From NCBI GenBank assembly GCA_025937075.1, contig JAICSD010000174.1, positions 1 through 8,448 of the forward strand: 8,448 nucleotides of DNA, written 5' to 3'. Position numbers and translations under genes: made by a program. This document shows, piece by piece, positions 1-6,628 of this stretch. The notes beneath the pieces are model-generated. The model was not told the origin of the DNA. It did not search any database and was given only the letters and a program-made list of their open reading frames with translations. The stretch's first letter is position 1. Each line of letters opens with the position of its first letter. This stretch comes from Vicinamibacteria bacterium. Its GTDB lineage: Bacteria; Acidobacteriota; Vicinamibacteria; Vicinamibacterales; 2-12-FULL-66-21.

Positions 1-352
<352 letters not shown>

Positions 353-1681
353 GTGTACGCCCTTTACAGCGTTCTGATCGTGACGTTCTTCCTCGTCATG
401 TCGCCGTACCTGGCATGGCAGGCGATCAGATATCGGAAGTACATCGGCAGCCTCGGCCAGCGTCTCGGCTATCTTCCGGTCTCCTTCAATCTCGACGGAG
501 ACGAATCTATCTGGATTCATGCCGTTTCGGTCGGGGAAGTGCTGACCGCTCGGGCGATCCTCCCGCAGCTCCGCGAGCGCTACCCGCGGCTGAAGCTGTT
601 CCTGTCGACGACGACCATGACAGGGCAGCAGATTGCCAGGAACAAGTTCCAGTACGTGGACGAAGTGTTCTACTTCCCCTTCGACCTCGGCTTCGTCGTG
701 AATCGCACGCTTCGACTCGTCCGGCCGAAGCTGTTCATCATGATGGAAACCGAGATCTGGCCGAACCTGCTGCGCGCCTGCCACCGTGACGGCGTCAGGA
801 CGATGCTCGTGAACGGCCGCATCTCGTCGCGATCGTATCCGCGGTATCGCCTCGCCCGGCGGTTCTTCCGGCGCGTCCTGTCGAACGTGGACCGCTTCTG
901 CATGCAGAGCGAGGAGTCGGCGCGCCGGATCATCGATCTCGGTGCGGATCCCGAACGCGTCGTGGTGACCGGCAGCCTGAAATTCGATTCGCTCGAGTTT
1001 CCCGGCTCGGTGCCCGACCGCGGCCGGAATCGCGTCCTCCGGTTTTTCCGGATTCCTCCGTCACGCCCCGTGATCATTGCCGCGAGCACGTTGAAGGGAG
1101 AGGAGGAGCCGGTGCTCGAGGCCTTCCAGCGGATTCGCGCGCGGCTGCCCGAGGCGCTGCTGATCATCGCACCGCGCAAGCCCGAGCGCTTCGGCGACGT
1201 CGAACAGCTTGCGCGGCACGGCGGCTGGGACGTCGCGCGTCGAAGCGAGCTGCGCGTCGACGCCGAGCCGCGCCACGACATCGTCGTCCTCGACACGATT
1301 GGCGAGCTCGCCCAGCTTTATCAGGTTGCGACGGCCGTGTTCGTCGGGGGAAGCCTCGTCGATCAGGGGGGACACAACATCCTCGAACCCGCGGTGTTCG
1401 GGAAGGCAATCGTCTTCGGTCCGCACATGCAGAACTTCGCCGAGATCGCCCGCGCGTTTCTCGAGAACGATGCCGCCATCCAGGTGAAGTCGGGCCGCGA
1501 GCTGGAGGATGCGCTGCTCGCGCTGCTCAATGACCCGGTCCGGCGCGCCAGTCTCGGCGCCGCGGCCCGCGCGCTCGTCGAGGCGAACCGCGGAGCGCGG
1601 ACGAAGACCATGGGCGCCATCGCCCGTGTGCTGCCATCGGCCGACCCGGGCAACGTGCGGCCCTTCAGGGTGGTCCACTGA
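353..1681 (+). CDS. kdtA: 3-deoxy-D-manno-octulosonic acid (Kdo) transferase
   Basis: The 442-residue product matches the usual length of WaaA/KdtA (about 420-450). This inner-membrane GT30 enzyme moves Kdo from CMP-Kdo to lipid A precursor. A hydrophobic N-terminal anchor spans residues 3-24. A GQRLG stretch (35-39) follows, then the conserved WIHAVSVGE block (54-62), whose Glu62 aligns with the catalytic Glu of the family. The TEIWPNLL motif is at 133-140. The C-terminal GT-B domain carries STLKGEEE (245-252), APRKPERF (273-280) and GGHNILEPAVFGKAIVFGPH (339-358). In the proteobacterial enzymes I remember, the two loops read STHEGEE and PRHPERF, so the His residues are replaced here. The GTG at 353 is chosen because it gives the family's normal N-terminus, and no upstream in-frame ATG or GTG is close. 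No good Shine-Dalgarno precedes it. How many Kdo units it adds cannot be read from sequence. It is the first gene of the operon. Confidence 0.95.
   Translation: MYALYSVLIVTFFLVMSPYLAWQAIRYRKYIGSLGQRLGYLPVSFNLDGDESIWIHAVSVGEVLTARAILPQLRERYPRLKLFLSTTTMTGQQIARNKFQYVDEVFYFPFDLGFVVNRTLRLVRPKLFIMMETEIWPNLLRACHRDGVRTMLVNGRISSRSYPRYRLARRFFRRVLSNVDRFCMQSEESARRIIDLGADPERVVVTGSLKFDSLEFPGSVPDRGRNRVLRFFRIPPSRPVIIAASTLKGEEEPVLEAFQRIRARLPEALLIIAPRKPERFGDVEQLARHGGWDVARRSELRVDAEPRHDIVVLDTIGELAQLYQVATAVFVGGSLVDQGGHNILEPAVFGKAIVFGPHMQNFAEIARAFLENDAAIQVKSGRELEDALLALLNDPVRRASLGAAARALVEANRGARTKTMGAIARVLPSADPGNVRPFRVVH
1667..1672 (+). promoter_or_regulatory. Shine-Dalgarno supporting the CTG start of lpxK
   Basis: AGGGTG, inside the last codons of kdtA, has its purine core (1667-1670) seven bases before the CTG at 1678. 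This spacing fits initiation at that codon. No purine-rich stretch of this kind stands before the alternative GTG at 1768. Confidence 0.45.
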
Positions 1682-2667
1682 TCTCATCGATCTACGCGTC
1701 GGCGGCGCGTGCCCGCCGCCGGCACTACACGGCACGTCCCGGACGACAGCGCCGGCTGGGGCGCCCGGTGATCAGCGTCGGGAACCTCGCCGTCGGCGGC
1801 CGCGCGAAAACGCCGCTCGTCGCGCGGATCGCGTCGCTGCTTGCCGCGGCCGGTGAGCGGCCAGCCGTATTGAGCCGGGGGTACGCGCGGCAGGATGCGT
1901 CAGAGACGGTCGTCGTCCGCGACGCGCAGGGATTGCGAGCCGATCTCACGCGTTCCGGGGACGAGCCTTTGATGCTCGCCCGCCGCTTGCCGGGAGTCGT
2001 CGTCATTTCCGGCGCCGATCGCTACAGCTCCGGGGTGCTGGCGGAGACGACGTATGGCTGCACCGTCCACGTGCTCGATGACGGGTTTCAGCACCTGCGG
2101 CTGCATCGGGACGTCGATATCGTGTCGGTTGCGGCGCAGGACCTCGCGAACCCGGTGACGCTTCCCGGCGGGCGCCTGCGGGAAGCGCTCGACGCCTTGG
2201 ACGCCGCCAGCGCCGTGATCGCGCTCGACGGTGCCGATCCGGCAGCGATCCAGGGGCACGCGCCCGTGTGGCGCGCGCGCCGCGTACTGGAAGGCGCGCG
2301 TCTCATCGAACCCGCGGAGCAGCCGGTGACGCCCTCGACGGGATCGGTGGTTGCGCTTGCCGGGATCGCCGCGCCGGATCGGTTCTTCATCGATTTGCGG
2401 GAACTCGGCTGGCCGTTGACGCGGACGCTGGCGTTCGCCGACCATCATCCGTACAGCCGCGACGACGTCGACCGCATCCTTGCCATTGCCCGTCAGGAAG
2501 GCGCAGGAATGCTGGTAACGACGGAGAAGGACGCCGTCCGTCTCCTGCCGCTCCGCCCGTTCCCGCTGCCGGTCGCCTACGTGCCGCTGTCGGTCGCGAT
2601 CGAGAGGAACGACGAGTTCGAACGGTGGCTGCTGGCCGCGCTGGCCGGCGCGCGAGGGACGGCATGA
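1678..2667 (+). CDS. lpxK: Tetraacyldisaccharide 4'-kinase (lipid A 4'-kinase), probable CTG start
   Basis: LpxK uses ATP to phosphorylate the 4' position of the lipid A disaccharide, making lipid IVA at the inner membrane. The first canonical start in frame is GTG 1768. However, the 30 codons before it (SSIYASAARARRRHYTARP and on) form the basic amphipathic N-terminus normal for LpxK. The only usable codon that captures them is CTG 1678, which overlaps the kdtA TGA as CTGA. From there the protein is 329 residues, against 328 in E. coli. Numbered from CTG, the P-loop block ISVGNLAVGGRAKTP is at 32-46, SRGY at 66-69, GDEP at 94-97, DDGFQH at 134-139, DHH at 255-257 and TTEKDAVRL at 281-289. 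The P-loop reads GGRAKT where GGTGKT is usual. Lys44 and Thr45 are kept but the Gly before the Lys is Ala. Family assignment is secure. The start is inferred and an annotator may report 1768. Confidence 0.92.
   Translation: MISSIYASAARARRRHYTARPGRQRRLGRPVISVGNLAVGGRAKTPLVARIASLLAAAGERPAVLSRGYARQDASETVVVRDAQGLRADLTRSGDEPLMLARRLPGVVVISGADRYSSGVLAETTYGCTVHVLDDGFQHLRLHRDVDIVSVAAQDLANPVTLPGGRLREALDALDAASAVIALDGADPAAIQGHAPVWRARRVLEGARLIEPAEQPVTPSTGSVVALAGIAAPDRFFIDLRELGWPLTRTLAFADHHPYSRDDVDRILAIARQEGAGMLVTTEKDAVRLLPLRPFPLPVAYVPLSVAIERNDEFERWLLAALAGARGTA
2654..2658 (+). promoter_or_regulatory. Shine-Dalgarno of the lpxL-type gene
   Basis: GAGGG lies five bases before the ATG at 2664, inside the end of lpxK. 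It selects this ATG over the in-frame extension that reads back through lpxK to 2268. Confidence 0.7.
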
Positions 2668-3611
2668 GTACGGGGCTTCGGCTGCGCCATCGTCTCGAGT
2701 ACGGGCTGGTCGCCGGCATTCGCGGCATGCTTCGGCATTTACCCATGAAAGCCGTGCTCGCGGCGGGGACCGGGCTGGGATATGTCTTTTACGCGCTCGA
2801 CCGCGGCCACCGGCGGCTGGCGCTCGCGAACCTGAACGCGGCGTTCCCGCAGCGTCCGCTGCCGGAGCGGCGCGCGATTGCGCGTGAAATGTTCGCGCAC
2901 TTCGGCCGCCTGTTGATGGTGCTGCTGAAGTTCAGCACGATGGCGCCCGATGAGATGCTGGCGCACGTCGAATTCGAAGGCGACGACCGCGTCCGGGCCG
3001 CGCACACGCACGGCCGTGGCGTCCTGCTGTTCACGGGGCATTTCGGCTACTGGGAAATCAACGCGCTCGTCCACGCGCTGGCGCTCCACCCCATTGCAGT
3101 CGTCGCGCGTCCGCTCGACAATCCGCTGCTGCACGATCTGCTGGAGCACGTGCGCTCGATGACGGGCAACTCCGTCATCTACCGGAAGGGCGGATTGCGG
3201 CGCATCCTTCGGGCGCTGGCCGCCAACGACGCGGTCGCGCTCCTGATCGACCAGCACATCCACACCAACGCCGTTCACGTCGAGTTCTTCAACCGGCCCG
3301 CTGCGACGACGACGGCGCTCGGTGCGCTCGCGGCTCGCACCGGCGCACCCGTCATTCCGGTGTTCGCGCTTCCACTTCCCGACGGACGTTTCCGGATGGT
3401 GTACGAGCACGCGGTCGATCCGCCGCGGGGAACCGACGAGAACGCGCTGCGCGATTTCACGCAGCGCTGCACCGACGTGCTCGAGATGTACGTGCGGCGC
3501 TATCCGGATCTCTGGCTGTGGATGCATCGGCGCTGGCGTGATGTAGACGCGGCAGGCCACGGCGTGCCTGGGATGTTTCCCACCGCGCGCGGCGAAGAGG
3601 ATTCCGAGTGA
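2664..3611 (+). CDS. lpxL: Lipid A biosynthesis (lauroyl-type) acyltransferase, LpxL/HtrB family
   Basis: The product has 315 residues, close to E. coli LpxL (306). These inner-membrane enzymes transfer an acyl chain from acyl-ACP to a hydroxyacyl chain of Kdo-lipid A. The N-terminal segment around 12-45 is moderately hydrophobic, and the family phrase LALANLNAAFP (52-62) follows. The catalytic HX4D/E motif is His126-F-G-Y-W-Glu131 in TGHFGYWE. A conserved RKGGLRRILRAL stretch spans 174-185, IDQH is at 195-198, and the family signature YPDLWLWMHRRWR spans 280-292. The start is the ATG of an ATGA overlap with the lpxK stop, preceded by GAGGG. The frame is open further upstream, but that extension reads lpxK out of frame and has no family similarity. 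The chain length and acylated position cannot be told from sequence, so LpxM-like or LpxP-like specificity remains possible. Confidence 0.9.
   Translation: MSTGLRLRHRLEYGLVAGIRGMLRHLPMKAVLAAGTGLGYVFYALDRGHRRLALANLNAAFPQRPLPERRAIAREMFAHFGRLLMVLLKFSTMAPDEMLAHVEFEGDDRVRAAHTHGRGVLLFTGHFGYWEINALVHALALHPIAVVARPLDNPLLHDLLEHVRSMTGNSVIYRKGGLRRILRALAANDAVALLIDQHIHTNAVHVEFFNRPAATTTALGALAARTGAPVIPVFALPLPDGRFRMVYEHAVDPPRGTDENALRDFTQRCTDVLEMYVRRYPDLWLWMHRRWRDVDAAGHGVPGMFPTARGEEDSE
3596..3601 (+). promoter_or_regulatory. Shine-Dalgarno of the waaF-like gene
   Basis: AGAGGA stands six bases before the GTG at 3608, supporting this GTG, which overlaps the preceding stop as GTGA. Confidence 0.6.
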
Positions 3612-4621
3612 CACGTCTGGTCGTGCGTGCGCCCAACTGGCTCGGCGACGCCGTGATGGCGCTGCCGGCGATTGCCGCGGTCCGTGCGCACTTCGGCGAT
3701 GCCGGGCTCGTGATCGCGGCACCCGGATCTGTATCGCCGCTTTTTCTCGAGCAGACGGCGGCCGCGGCAGAAGCGGTCGTGACGCTCGATCGACGTCGAG
3801 AAAGCGCGCAGATCCAGGCGCTTCGCGCCGACGCGGTGCTGCTGCTTCCAAACTCGTTGGGCAGCGCGTGGAGGGCCAGGAAAGCGGCGGTGAAGGAACG
3901 CTGGGGCTACGCAACGTCGGGGCGGCGATGGCTGCTGACACGCGCCGTCGCGCGACCGCGTGCCGTGATACATCAGGTCGAGTACTACTGCACCCTGGTC
4001 CGCGGGCTCGGGATTGACGTCGGCGATGCCGTGCCCCGGCTCATGCCGCGCGACCAAACGCTGGCCCGCGCCGACGCGGTGCTCGCGGGAGCGGGGTGGC
4101 GGCAGGGTGAGCCTCTCGTCGGCTTTGCACCCGGCGCCGCGTATGGGCACGCCAAACGATGGCCGCCGGAACGGGTCGCGGCGGTCATGAAGGCCGTGGC
4201 GGATCGCGGAGCGCTGCCCGTGCTCGTCGGCGCGGCCGGGGACCGCGATACGGGGCGTGCGATAGAATCGTCGCTGCCGCGGGGAACGCGAATCGTCGAT
4301 TTGATCGGGCGGACGGATCTTGCCGCCTTCATCGGTGTGACGGCACGATGCGCGGCGTTCGTGTCCAACGATTCGGGCGCGATGCACGTCGCGGCCGCGC
4401 TCGGAGTGCCGCTGACGGCGATTTTCGGCCCGACCAACGAACGGGTGACGGCGCCGGCAGGGCCGGGTCCGCGCCATGTCATTCTGCGCGACGTATTCTG
4501 CCGCCCGTGTATGCTGCGCGAGTGCCCGATCGATCACCGGTGCATGAAGCGCATTCACATCGACGACGTCCTCGCGTCCATCCCTCGCACATATGCCGCC
4601 AGCAGTCTTTCTCGACCGTGA
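3608..4621 (+). CDS. waaF: ADP-heptose:LPS heptosyltransferase, GT9 family (WaaF-like)
   Basis: This 337-residue GT-B glycosyltransferase of family 9 should transfer heptose from ADP-heptose to the LPS inner core on the cytoplasmic membrane face. The N-terminal APNWLGDAVMALPA (8-21) contains Asp14, the position of the family's catalytic Asp. Donor-site motifs are GFAPGAAYGHAKRWP (172-186) and SNDSGAMHVAAALGVPLTAIFGPT (253-276, the ADP-heptose-binding block). The GAAYGxAKRWP form resembles heptosyltransferase II (WaaF) more than WaaC. Near the C-terminus is a cysteine cluster, CRPCMLREC with a further Cys at 312 (C298, C301, C306, C312, pattern CX2CX4CX5C). I do not recall this cluster in E. 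coli WaaF, and its role is unknown to me. The gene starts with GTG in a GTGA overlap and its end overlaps gmhB by 29 bases. The exact acceptor (Kdo or HepI) is inferred. Confidence 0.88.
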   Translation: MTRLVVRAPNWLGDAVMALPAIAAVRAHFGDAGLVIAAPGSVSPLFLEQTAAAAEAVVTLDRRRESAQIQALRADAVLLLPNSLGSAWRARKAAVKERWGYATSGRRWLLTRAVARPRAVIHQVEYYCTLVRGLGIDVGDAVPRLMPRDQTLARADAVLAGAGWRQGEPLVGFAPGAAYGHAKRWPPERVAAVMKAVADRGALPVLVGAAGDRDTGRAIESSLPRGTRIVDLIGRTDLAAFIGVTARCAAFVSNDSGAMHVAAALGVPLTAIFGPTNERVTAPAGPGPRHVILRDVFCRPCMLRECPIDHRCMKRIHIDDVLASIPRTYAASSLSRP

Positions 4622-5156
4622 CGGTACGCTCATCGAGGAAGCGGGCTACCTCGATCGGATCGAGCGTCTCGTGTGTTTCCCCTACAGCGTCGATGCCGTG
4701 CGCCTGCTCAATCGTGCGGGTCTGGCCGTGGTGATCGTCACCAACCAGGCCGGCGTCGCGCGCGGTATTTTCCCGGAATCGTTCGTGGCGGAAGCGCACG
4801 CGCATCTCCGAGACCGGCTCGCCGCCGGCGGTGCGCGCGTCGATGCGATCTATTACTGTCCGCATCATCCCGACGGCACGGTCGACGGATACCGGCGCGC
4901 ATGCGCGTGCCGCAAGCCTGGCGACGGGATGCTGCGGAGCGCGGCGGCGGCCCTCGGCCTGGACCTCGCGCGCTCCGTGGTCGTGGGCGATCGCTGGCAC
5001 GACGTCCAGGCGGGCATTCGTGCCGGAACACGAACGGTTCTCGTGCGCACCGGCTACGGGCGGACTGAAGAACAGCGGCCGAAACCCGGCGTCAGCGCCG
5101 ACGTGGTCGTCGACAATCTGATCGAGGCGGTGTCGTGGATCGTGGGGCGGCCGTGA
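4593..5156 (+). CDS. gmhB: D-glycero-beta-D-manno-heptose 1,7-bisphosphate 7-phosphatase
   Basis: The product is 187 residues, the normal size for the HAD-superfamily GmhB. It removes the 7-phosphate from heptose 1,7-bisphosphate, between the HldE kinase and nucleotidyltransferase steps, in the cytosol. HAD motif I is FLDRDGTL (nucleophile Asp8, general acid Asp10), motif II is TNQAG (50-54), Lys108 fits motif III, and motif IV is GDRWHD (132-137). The GmhB-type zinc site is present as Cys89, His91, Cys104 and Cys106 (CPHH, then CACRKPG), which separates it from plain histidinol-phosphatase HAD proteins lacking the site. The ATG at 4593 lies inside the end of the waaF-like gene (29-base overlap). 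I see no good Shine-Dalgarno, so initiation probably depends on coupling. Because the next genes are HldE1 and HldE2, a beta-anomer (LPS) role is more likely than the alpha-anomer GDP-heptose pathway. Confidence 0.93.
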   Translation: MPPAVFLDRDGTLIEEAGYLDRIERLVCFPYSVDAVRLLNRAGLAVVIVTNQAGVARGIFPESFVAEAHAHLRDRLAAGGARVDAIYYCPHHPDGTVDGYRRACACRKPGDGMLRSAAAALGLDLARSVVVGDRWHDVQAGIRAGTRTVLVRTGYGRTEEQRPKPGVSADVVVDNLIEAVSWIVGRP

Positions 5157-6157
5157 TGACCGCACCCGAGCGTCTGCTCGCGCTCGTCGACGCGTTCGGC
5201 CATCGCCGGATCGTCATCGTGGGCGATCTGATCGCGGACGAATTCATCTACGGGCAGATTGCGCGCGTGTCACGCGAGGCGCCCGTCCTGATCCTCAACT
5301 ACGATTCGTCGGAGATCGTGCCCGGGGGCGCCGGCAACGCGGCAAGCAACGTCGCGGCGCTCGGGGGTGATGCCACGACGGTTGGCGTCGTCGGCCGCGA
5401 CGAGTCGGGACGCCGCCTGCTCGCCACCATGAAACGGCGGCGGATCGACGTCCGCGGCATGGTCGTGCCGGCCGGCTATCGCACACCGACGAAGACGCGA
5501 ATTCTTGCCGGCGGCATTCACTCCGCGAAGCAGCAGGTCGTCCGGATCGACCGCGCGGCGAACGGTGCCGCCGACGAACGCACGAGAGCACTCTTCGAAG
5601 ATCGCGTGCTCACCGCGGCGGCGGGCGCTGACGCGCTGCTCGTCTCCGACTACGGTACGGCGCTCGTGACCCCCGCGCTCGTCGGCCGCGCGCGCGACAG
5701 GATGCGCCTGCCGATCGTGCTCGTCGATTCGCGGTATGACCTGCTGCGGTTCAAAGGCATGACCGCGTGCACGCCGAACGAATCGGAAGTCGAGCAGGCG
5801 CTGGGCATTCGGATTGGCGACAACGCGCGCGCGCTCGAGAAGGCGGGGCGGGCGGTGCTCGCGCGTACGCGATCGCGCGCGGTGCTCGTCACGCGGGGCA
5901 GCCGCGGCATGGCCCTCTTCCGCGCCGGTGAGAAGACGGTCCACATTCCGATCGTCGGCTCCGATCAGATCGCCGACGTCACCGGCGCAGGAGACACGGT
6001 GATTGCGACGATGGCGCTCGCGCTCGCCGCGGGGGGCACATTCGAGGAGGCCGCGCAACTCGCCAATCACGCGGGGGGCATCGTCGTGATGAAGCGCGGG
6101 ACTGCCACGGTCACGGCGGCCGAACTTCGGGCATCGCTCACGCAGAGGGCGGAGTAG
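5156..6157 (+). CDS. rfaE1: D-glycero-beta-D-manno-heptose-7-phosphate kinase (HldE domain 1)
   Basis: This cytosolic sugar kinase of the PfkB/ribokinase fold phosphorylates heptose 7-phosphate at C1 to the beta-1,7-bisphosphate, the substrate of GmhB. From ATG 5156 the protein has 333 residues, matching the kinase half of E. coli HldE. IVIVGDLIADEFIYG (19-33) is the family's N-terminal strand and loop. PfkB signature 1 is PGGAGNAASNVAALGG (56-71), TPNESE is at 206-211, and signature 2 is DVTGAGDT (274-281) with catalytic Asp280. The ATG overlaps the gmhB stop as TGATG and gives the normal N-terminus. An in-frame GTG at 5135, with GAGG upstream at 5124-5127, would add seven residues and cannot be excluded. 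In E. coli the two halves are fused as HldE. Here the frame ends with TAG and the second half is the next gene. Confidence 0.93.
   Translation: MTAPERLLALVDAFGHRRIVIVGDLIADEFIYGQIARVSREAPVLILNYDSSEIVPGGAGNAASNVAALGGDATTVGVVGRDESGRRLLATMKRRRIDVRGMVVPAGYRTPTKTRILAGGIHSAKQQVVRIDRAANGAADERTRALFEDRVLTAAAGADALLVSDYGTALVTPALVGRARDRMRLPIVLVDSRYDLLRFKGMTACTPNESEVEQALGIRIGDNARALEKAGRAVLARTRSRAVLVTRGSRGMALFRAGEKTVHIPIVGSDQIADVTGAGDTVIATMALALAAGGTFEEAAQLANHAGGIVVMKRGTATVTAAELRASLTQRAE
6151..6154 (+). promoter_or_regulatory. Shine-Dalgarno of rfaE2
   Basis: GGAG, directly before the rfaE1 TAG, sits six bases from the TTG at 6161 and supports that unusual start codon. Confidence 0.55.
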
Positions 6158-6160
6158 CGC

Positions 6161-6628
6161 TTGGCGCCAGTCCTCTCGCGGGAAGCGCTCCTGGCCGCCG
6201 TGGCCGCCGACCGCGCGGCCGGGCGGACGATCGCGTTTGCGAACGGCGCCTTCGATCTGCTGCACGTCGGTCACGTCCGCTACCTGCAGGCAGCGGCCCG
6301 CGAGGCCGACCGCCTGGTCGTTGCGATCAACGACGATGCCTCGGTGCGGTTGCTGAAGGGTGAGGGGCGGCCGGTGCTGAGCGCGGCCGATCGGGCGGAA
6401 GTCGTCGCGGGCCTCCGCGGCGTCGATTACGTCACCATCTTTCACGAGCCGACCGTCGCGCCGCTGCTGCTCACACTGCGGCCCGACGTGCACTGTAAAG
6501 GCACGGACTATACCGTCGAGACGGTGCCCGAGCGCGACACGGTGCGCGCCTACGGCGGCCGTATTGCGATCGTCGGCGACCCCAAAGATCATTCGACCAC
6601 CGACCTGATGGTCCGCCTTCGCCGATGA
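6161..6628 (+). CDS. rfaE2: D-glycero-beta-D-manno-heptose 1-phosphate adenylyltransferase (HldE domain 2)
   Basis: The product is a 155-residue cytidylyltransferase-fold nucleotidyltransferase that joins heptose 1-phosphate and ATP to form ADP-heptose in the cytosol. The nucleotide-binding block [17 protein letters not shown] (26-42) contains the HxGH motif (His35, His38). [20 protein letters not shown] (61-80) is the family's second signature. KGTDY (113-117) and [12 protein letters not shown] (144-155) close the active site at the C-terminus. Compared with the usual forms I remember, the Cys of NGCFD is Ala and the second Gly of KGGDY is Thr. Both are conservative enough to keep function likely. 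The start is TTG, three bases after the rfaE1 stop, and gives the normal N-terminus. The next ATG is too late, deep in the fold. Its end overlaps the next gene as ATGA. Confidence 0.92.
   Translation: MAPVLSREALLAAVAADRAAGRTIAFANGAFDLLHVGHVRYLQAAAREADRLVVAINDDASVRLLKGEGRPVLSAADRAEVVAGLRGVDYVTIFHEPTVAPLLLTLRPDVHCKGTDYTVETVPERDTVRAYGGRIAIVGDPKDHSTTDLMVRLRR

Noticed and set aside
2268..2663. N-terminal extension of the lpxL-type gene back to 2268
   Set aside because: The extension reads lpxK in another frame, is Arg-rich without similarity to acyltransferases, and the ATG at 2664 has a good Shine-Dalgarno and gives the normal protein length.
2739..3941. A 400-codon open frame on the minus strand across the lpxL-type and waaF-like genes
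   Set aside because: It is antisense to two genes with intact catalytic motifs, and its composition is Arg/Pro-rich without recognisable domains. It is a shadow of GC-rich codon structure. The same holds for the 377-codon minus-strand frame at 3500-4633.
4160..4174. A 15-base exact repeat shared with 7180-7194
   Set aside because: Both copies encode the same conserved RWPPER donor-site motif of the two GT9 enzymes, so the repeat reflects protein homology and not a DNA element.
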